DNA from: JBGSWL01 sp041752455
GTDB lineage: Bacteria; Pseudomonadota; Alphaproteobacteria; Rhizobiales; Rhizobiaceae
Assembly: GCA_041752455.1 (NCBI GenBank)
Contig: JBGSWL010000102.1
Span: 1-26,838 of the forward strand
Direction: 5' to 3'
DNA: 26,838 nucleotides
The translations under genes and the position numbers were made by a program. A model generated the notes under the pieces. The model was not told the DNA's origin, did no database searches, and saw only the letters and a program-made list of their open reading frames with translations. This document shows, one piece after another, positions 23,095 to 26,838 of this stretch (position 1 is its first letter; the number at the start of each line of letters is the position of its first letter).

Positions 23095-23485
23095 TGAGGG
23101 GATCCTTTATGGCCGCCACGTCACGCTTGAGACTGCGCGCGGTGCGGGTCGGCAGAAAGCCGATCTGGTTGAGTGCGGATTTTGCGGAGTAAAAGACGAT
23201 CAGCGCCAGCAGCAGAAAGCCGACGCCGACGGCGGGGATGGCGAGGTGTGGCGGCAAGCCGCCCCAGATCACCACCGTCACAATCGATGCGGCGACGAGG
23301 TTCAGGCCGGTAATGGCAAAAACCAGAGCCACTGCCATGGCGGTGATCGAGGTCCTTGCCTTGCCGACGCTTTCGGCGAACTCGACGCGTGCAAGGTCGA
23401 CTTCATTGCCGACCAGGTTGCCGACGCTGCCGAGAATATCGGACATCATCTCGCCGGCAGATTGCTGGGAACCTGTCGTTGCCAT
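23081..23485 (-). CDS. Holin-like / YqjE-type two-span membrane protein (DUF1469)
   Basis: A 134-residue protein of the family named 'phage holin 3_6' (DUF1469, YqjE-like). An N-terminal helical region GSVGNLVGNEVDLARVEFAE is followed by two transmembrane helices at about 47-75 (ITAMAVALVFAITGLNLVAA) and about 82-104 (IPAVGVGFLLLALIVFYS), and a basic tail. Despite the family name, the context is chromosomal: it lies between a DUF3618 gene and a nutrient-deprivation-type gene, the arrangement of yqjDEK-type stress operons, with no lysis genes. Its ATG overlaps the preceding TGA by one base (TGATG), so translation is coupled. Confidence 0.83.
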   Translation of the reverse strand: MATTGSQQSAGEMMSDILGSVGNLVGNEVDLARVEFAESVGKARTSITAMAVALVFAITGLNLVAASIVTVVIWGGLPPHLAIPAVGVGFLLLALIVFYSAKSALNQIGFLPTRTARSLKRDVAAIKDPLNVQA

Positions 23486-24003
23486 CAGAAGGCGCCTACA
23501 GGCTGGGCGTTCGGGTTGCCTTCGTTGACGAAAGCGCTCACGTCCTCTTTCTGCTCGGCAGGCGTGACACGGGCCGAAGCGCCGAGGTTTTCGCCCGACG
23601 CCTTGGCAAAGCGGCTGGCGGCAAAGCCGAGCAACGCTGCACCGCTGAGAAACAGCACCGGATTGTCGCGGGCGACCTTGGTCACCATCCGTGCAATTTC
23701 GCCCAGATCCTTGTCGCGGATCTGATCGGATGCGTCGGCAAGGCTGCCGGCAATGCTTCCGAGCGTGCGTTCCTGCGCAGAACCCCCGCGCATTTCCTCG
23801 GAAGCACGGCGCAGCGCCGAAGCCACGTCCTTGACTTCGTCGGCAACGCCGGTCTTTGCATCATCTGCTCTTGCTTGCAGCGCAGAGGCTGTCTGGCCCA
23901 GCTTTTCAGTCGCGGCGGTCCGGAGATCAGACGCGACGCTCGAGATTTTCGCCCCCGCCTGGTTGGTCGAGGACGGCGATTGCGTCATAAATTCATCATT
24001 CAT
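23485..24003 (-). CDS. Nutrient-deprivation-induced-type membrane protein
   Basis: A 172-residue protein. Residues about 15-110 form a long amphipathic Ala-rich helix (AATEKLGQTASALQARADDA, VKDVASALRRASEEM). A single hydrophobic span NPVLFLSGAALLGFAASRF lies at 114-132, followed by a hydrophilic tail. This matches rhizobial proteins annotated as nutrient deprivation-induced and is akin to DUF883/ElaB-YqjD proteins. It is the first gene of the three-gene leftward operon. AAGG nine bases before the ATG supports the start. An EcfG-type promoter lies about 100 bp upstream. Confidence 0.8.
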   Translation of the reverse strand: MNDEFMTQSPSSTNQAGAKISSVASDLRTAATEKLGQTASALQARADDAKTGVADEVKDVASALRRASEEMRGGSAQERTLGSIAGSLADASDQIRDKDLGEIARMVTKVARDNPVLFLSGAALLGFAASRFAKASGENLGASARVTPAEQKEDVSAFVNEGNPNAQPVGAF

Positions 24004-24105
24004 CGGCTTGGCCTTTCTGGCACACAGAGTGCGTCAAGGCCGGAACGGCAATGCGTAACGGCCATCGGTGTCAAAACGTCGAGGCACGAGAGGCCTCAGT
24101 TCGAC

Positions 24106-24131
24106 AACGCGGTGCGCGCCCTTGGCGTTCC
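24106..24131 (-). promoter_or_regulatory. EcfG-type promoter (GGAAC-N17-CGTT)
   Basis: On the minus strand GGAAC (24131-24127) and CGTT (24109-24106) are separated by 17 bases, within the EcfG consensus of 16-17. It reads into the three-gene nutrient-deprivation/holin-like/DUF3618 operon, with the first ATG at 24003. Confidence 0.76.
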
Positions 24132-24252
24132 GGGAAAAATGCAGGCAGACGCGCCCGCTATCGCCCTGCGTGTGACGAGCGCGCGGTGATGAATTCAGGC
24201 ATGCTGGCATTTTGCCATGTGACCGGCGCCGAATGAAACCTTGGCAGTGCGG

Positions 24253-26406
24253 TCAGGCGGTTTCCTTGAGCCTTGCCTCTTCCCCGAAGAACCGGCCAAG
24301 GTCTTGCGTTGATGTCGGTCGTCCGAGCAGAAATCCTTGGACCTGCGGACACTTGTAAAAGGCAAGGCGCTCGAGTTGCCGGGCCTCCTCGACGCCCTCG
24401 GCGATGACGGTCAGCCCGAGCTTGCGGCCCATCTCGATGATCGACTGCAGGACGATGTTGGACGTTGCATTGGCTTCGTCCACGTCGAGGTTGGCGAGGA
24501 ATTCGCGGTCGATCTTGATCTTGTCGAGCGGAAACGACCCGAGGTAACTGAAAGCGGAGTAACCCTTTCCGAAGTCATCAATCGCAATCTGGACGCCGAG
24601 CGATTTCCACTGGGCCAGAAGATCACGGGTGCTTTGCACACTGTCGAGAAACGTTGACTCCGTGATTTCAAGTTCGAGGCGATGCGGTGAAAGACCTGAC
24701 TTCATCAAGGTTTCGGCAAGCTTCAGCGCAAAGTGCGGGCTTTTCGCCTGATAGGGTGACACATTGACGGCCACCGTCAGATGGTCCGGCCACCGCGTGG
24801 CCTCGGCGCACGCGGTCGCCAACACCCATTCGCCGACCGCTTCGATCAGGTCATGCTCCTCCAGCATGGGCACGAAGATGCCCGGCGAAATCAGTCCCTT
24901 GACGGGATTGCGCCAGCGCAGCAACGCCTCGAACCCGACGAGGTGAAGATCGGCAGTTTCGAACTGCGGCTGGTAGAACACTTCATATTCGCCGTTGGCG
25001 AGCGCCATCCGCAACTGCTCCAGAAGCGACCATTTCGACAGAACGCCATCGGAAATCTGGGGACGGAACAACGCATGACCCGTGCGTTTTGGTCGCCGGG
25101 ACTTGACCTCGTACATGGCAAGGTCGGCATCGATCAGGACCTTGCGGGTGTCGACGTCTTCCGGTGTCTGGATGGCTATGCCGACGCTGCAGCCGATCTG
25201 GATTGTCCGATTGCCTTGAAGGATAGGCTCGCTCAATGCCTTGATCAGCCGTTCGGCAGTATCGTCAAGCTGCTTCAACGCCGTTTTCGTTTCCGACACG
25301 ACGATGAACTCGTCGCCCCCGTATCGGACAATCACATCACATTCGGAAATGCAGTCGCCGATGCGGTCCGCTGCAATCTTCAAAACCCGGTCGCCGACAT
25401 CGTGTCCGAAGGAGTCGTTTACGCTCTTGAACTCGTTGAGATCGATCAGGAACACCGAATATGCCGAAAGGGTCCCACGTTCCAGGCGCAGGTTCAGCCG
25501 CGCCAGGTGCTCCTGCAGGAACGCGCGGTTGCGGCACCCCGTCAGCAGGTCGCGATAGGCCAGTTCCTCGAGTTCGGTTTCGCGTTCCCTGAGCTTTGTC
25601 TCGATCAGGTGCTGATCGGTCACATCGATCCGGCGCGACAGGGTGGCGCCGCCGGGCGAGCGTGAACGCAGGTATATGTACATCCGGCCGCCGATTGACT
25701 GGATCTCGCGCTGCCGGTCCACCAGCGAGCGGGCGAACGCCGTTCGCATGTGCATGTAGGCTTCAGGATCGCTACGGGCGAGCGGATCGTCGATCACGTC
25801 GGCATCGAGATCCAATCGGTAAAGATCCAGATGGTTGTATCCGAGGATTGCATTCTGATCGGGGTAGTGGGGAAAGATCCGGTGATAGGTGCGGTTGGTA
25901 AAGATGACGCCGTCTTCATTGTCATAGAAAGCAATGGCCTCTTCGCTCTCGTTCAGCACATCGATCAACAGACGTGACAGGCGCCGTTGGCGGAGCGCGG
26001 CAAGAGACGAAGCGCACAAGGCCAGAAGCGAATCGAGCAGACGCCGCTCTTCTTCCTGCAGGCAAGACACGAACAGGATCACCGCGCCAATCGCGCGCTC
26101 CTCGTTCACCAGCCGATGCAGGGTGTATCCGTCGGCAACCGGAGTTCCCGCTATCAAGATGCGCGGAACGCTACCGTCGATGATCCACCCGTCGAGGTTT
26201 TCGACAGCGATGCTGTTCCGATCAAGACCATGGACGAAATCAAGCCTTGCCGTACGGCCGTCCATCAGGACGCTGTAGGCGCAGAAGCGGAGATCTTTCA
26301 GAAACGTCTCGCAAGTTGCCTGAAAGGTTGCAAATACGCATTCAGCCTTGACCGCCTTTTCGAAGGCAATGGCCGCGCGGGCGATATCGTGAACGCTGGG
26401 TACCAA
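24253..26406 (-). CDS. GAF/PAS-GGDEF-EAL c-di-GMP turnover protein
   Basis: A 717-residue cytoplasmic signalling protein. Residues about 15-140 look GAF-like. About 145-265 is a PAS domain (EEAIAFYDNEDGVIFTNRTY). The GGDEF domain (about 283-440) has the intact catalytic RYGGDEF at 361-367. The EAL domain (about 455-700) keeps EALLRW (493-498), VAVNVSPYQ, ELEITES, IAIDDFGKGY and VIAEGVE. Both diguanylate cyclase and phosphodiesterase activity are therefore possible. The allosteric RxxD site before GGDEF reads SECD, so product inhibition is probably lost. There is no transmembrane segment. In the frame as written the first start is TTG 26406 with a poor ribosome-binding site. An ATG at 26434 lies one frame off; see the finding on a probable single-base shift. 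Confidence 0.9.
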   Translation of the reverse strand: MVPSVHDIARAAIAFEKAVKAECVFATFQATCETFLKDLRFCAYSVLMDGRTARLDFVHGLDRNSIAVENLDGWIIDGSVPRILIAGTPVADGYTLHRLVNEERAIGAVILFVSCLQEEERRLLDSLLALCASSLAALRQRRLSRLLIDVLNESEEAIAFYDNEDGVIFTNRTYHRIFPHYPDQNAILGYNHLDLYRLDLDADVIDDPLARSDPEAYMHMRTAFARSLVDRQREIQSIGGRMYIYLRSRSPGGATLSRRIDVTDQHLIETKLRERETELEELAYRDLLTGCRNRAFLQEHLARLNLRLERGTLSAYSVFLIDLNEFKSVNDSFGHDVGDRVLKIAADRIGDCISECDVIVRYGGDEFIVVSETKTALKQLDDTAERLIKALSEPILQGNRTIQIGCSVGIAIQTPEDVDTRKVLIDADLAMYEVKSRRPKRTGHALFRPQISDGVLSKWSLLEQLRMALANGEYEVFYQPQFETADLHLVGFEALLRWRNPVKGLISPGIFVPMLEEHDLIEAVGEWVLATACAEATRWPDHLTVAVNVSPYQAKSPHFALKLAETLMKSGLSPHRLELEITESTFLDSVQSTRDLLAQWKSLGVQIAIDDFGKGYSAFSYLGSFPLDKIKIDREFLANLDVDEANATSNIVLQSIIEMGRKLGLTVIAEGVEEARQLERLAFYKCPQVQGFLLGRPTSTQDLGRFFGEEARLKETA

Positions 26407-26520
26407 AGGGCCGCTCTGTCGGTTTGTTGCTCATGGTATTTTCAGTCAACAGTTCCAGCCCGTCCCAGCCATGGGACCCAACCGGTTAACAAACATGAAC
26501 ATTTTTGGCGCAAAGTTACC

Positions 26521-26564
26521 CTGCGTCAGATATTTTTGATGTCTGACCCGAATTTTTGACGCAG
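26521..26564. repeat. Inverted repeat CTGCGTCA / TGACGCAG with internal near-repeat
   Basis: CTGCGTCA (26521-26528) is mirrored by TGACGCAG (26557-26564). Inside, GTCAGATATTTTTGATG and GTCTGACCCGAATTTTTGACG are imperfect direct repeats. It starts eight bases beyond the stop of the gene fragment on the minus strand and could be its terminator, or an operator upstream of the c-di-GMP gene. Confidence 0.4.
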
Positions 26565-26571
26565 GCACCCG

Positions 26572-26700
26572 TCAACCACGCGCGTGCGGCCGGCCCGCCA
26601 TCAGAATGTCGATGAGATCGGCGTCGACCCGTTCGGTCAGAGACACATAGGTGAACGTCATCGTTTCGCGCTCGCGCACCATCGCAGCCGGGTAAGGCAG
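26572..26700 (-). pseudogene. 3' fragment of a gene cut by an insertion sequence
   Basis: A minus-strand frame with coding-like composition ends at TGA 26572-26574 and reads LPYPAAMVRERETMTFTYVS, then LTERVDADLIDILMAGRPHA and RG. Upstream it runs straight into IS-like sequence at about 26701, so the 5' part is missing or displaced to the far side of the IS. The ending has a weak resemblance to the last strand and helix of PilZ domains (for example at the end of cellulose synthases), which would fit the neighbouring c-di-GMP enzyme. That assignment is speculative. Confidence 0.4.
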
Positions 26701-26838
26701 TGGCCGGCCCCCCACATGTGGTCCGGGTTTAATGTTAGTGTATGACGGGTCTTGGCGCTACGGCGGGCGTGGCCGGCGAAGCTGGTCCGCGTTGCGCAGC
26801 AGGCCACAGGATAGCTTCCGGCGCGGGCGGTTTGTAGC
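26701..26838 (-). mobile_element. End of an IS3/IS481-type insertion sequence, partial
   Basis: The sequence from 26701, TGGCCGGCCCCCCACATGTG followed by GTCCGGGTTTAATGTTAG, resembles the terminal region of alphaproteobacterial IS elements that end in 'GTGGTCCGGxTTxAATGTTAG'. It directly follows the end of the gene fragment and contains the stop of the transposase. The other end lies outside the window, so neither the inverted repeat nor a target duplication can be checked. Confidence 0.5.
26735..26838 (-). CDS. Transposase, C-terminal end (partial at window edge)
   Basis: The minus-strand frame from the right edge to TAA 26735-26737 reads YKPPAPEAILWPAAQRGPAS then PATPAVAPRPVIH. The '(G)Y(K/R)PPAPE' motif followed by a Pro/Ala-rich tail ending in 'PRPxxH/N' is the typical C-terminus of integrase-core (DDE) transposases of the IS3/IS481 kind ('RPHSSLGYKPPAPE'). 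Only about 33 residues are inside the window; the catalytic part is beyond position 26838. Confidence 0.6.
   Translation of the reverse strand, partial: YKPPAPEAILWPAAQRGPASPATPAVAPRPVIH

Noticed and set aside
23081..23485. Holin-like gene taken as evidence of a prophage.
   Set aside because: The family name is misleading; the gene lies in a yqjDEK-like chromosomal stress operon with no lysis or structural phage genes around it.
1..26838. tRNA or rRNA genes as an insertion site for the accessory region.
   Set aside because: No tRNA-like cloverleaf or rRNA sequence was recognised by eye on either strand; a tRNAscan run would settle it.

Overview
The window looks like chromosomal DNA of a GC-rich alphaproteobacterium of the Hyphomicrobiales (rhizobial type). 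This rests on the gene content: PRC-barrel proteins, a nutrient-deprivation-type protein, an EcfG-like ECF sigma factor, a rhizobial Crp/Fnr regulator, an entericidin-like lipoprotein, and promoters of the GGAAC-N16/17-CGTT class. No tRNA, rRNA or CRISPR array was seen. All identifications come from reading motifs, not from database searches.

Region 1 (about 1-7058) is accessory DNA. A tight leftward operon encodes a ParB-domain adenine/cytosine DNA methyltransferase, a DUF5681 protein and a phage-type terminase large subunit, with both junctions overlapping as ATGA. No portal, capsid or tail gene is visible. Next to it lies a decayed IS66-type element. Its tnpA carries two stop codons and a frameshift, its tnpB is open but altered, and only an N-terminal scrap of tnpC survives. 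Beyond that is a gene-free stretch with palindromic TTCCCTG repeats and hexamer and octamer tandem arrays.

Region 2 (7059-14163) is a leftward operon: RND periplasmic adaptor, RND permease, a BciA/DVR-like 8-vinyl-reductase homologue, then (after a 120-bp gap) a cyclic-nucleotide-binding protein fused to a thioredoxin-reductase-like flavoprotein that lacks the CxxC.

Region 3 (14355-24131) is a stress and envelope island. It holds a DUF1488 protein, a Crp/Fnr regulator, small proteins, an entericidin-like lipoprotein, two PRC-barrel proteins, a PHB-depolymerase-family esterase, two 23-24-residue membrane peptides, a DUF892 ferritin-like protein, an ECF sigma factor, and a three-gene operon (nutrient-deprivation-like, holin-like/YqjE-type, DUF3618/YqjD-type). 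Three of these units have textbook-spaced EcfG-type promoters, so they probably belong to one general stress regulon. The sigma factor in the island is a candidate to read them.

Region 4 (24253-26838) has a GAF/PAS-GGDEF-EAL c-di-GMP enzyme whose natural ATG start appears to be separated from the body by a single-base frameshift. After it comes the 3' fragment of another gene, cut by an IS whose transposase C-terminus runs off the right edge.
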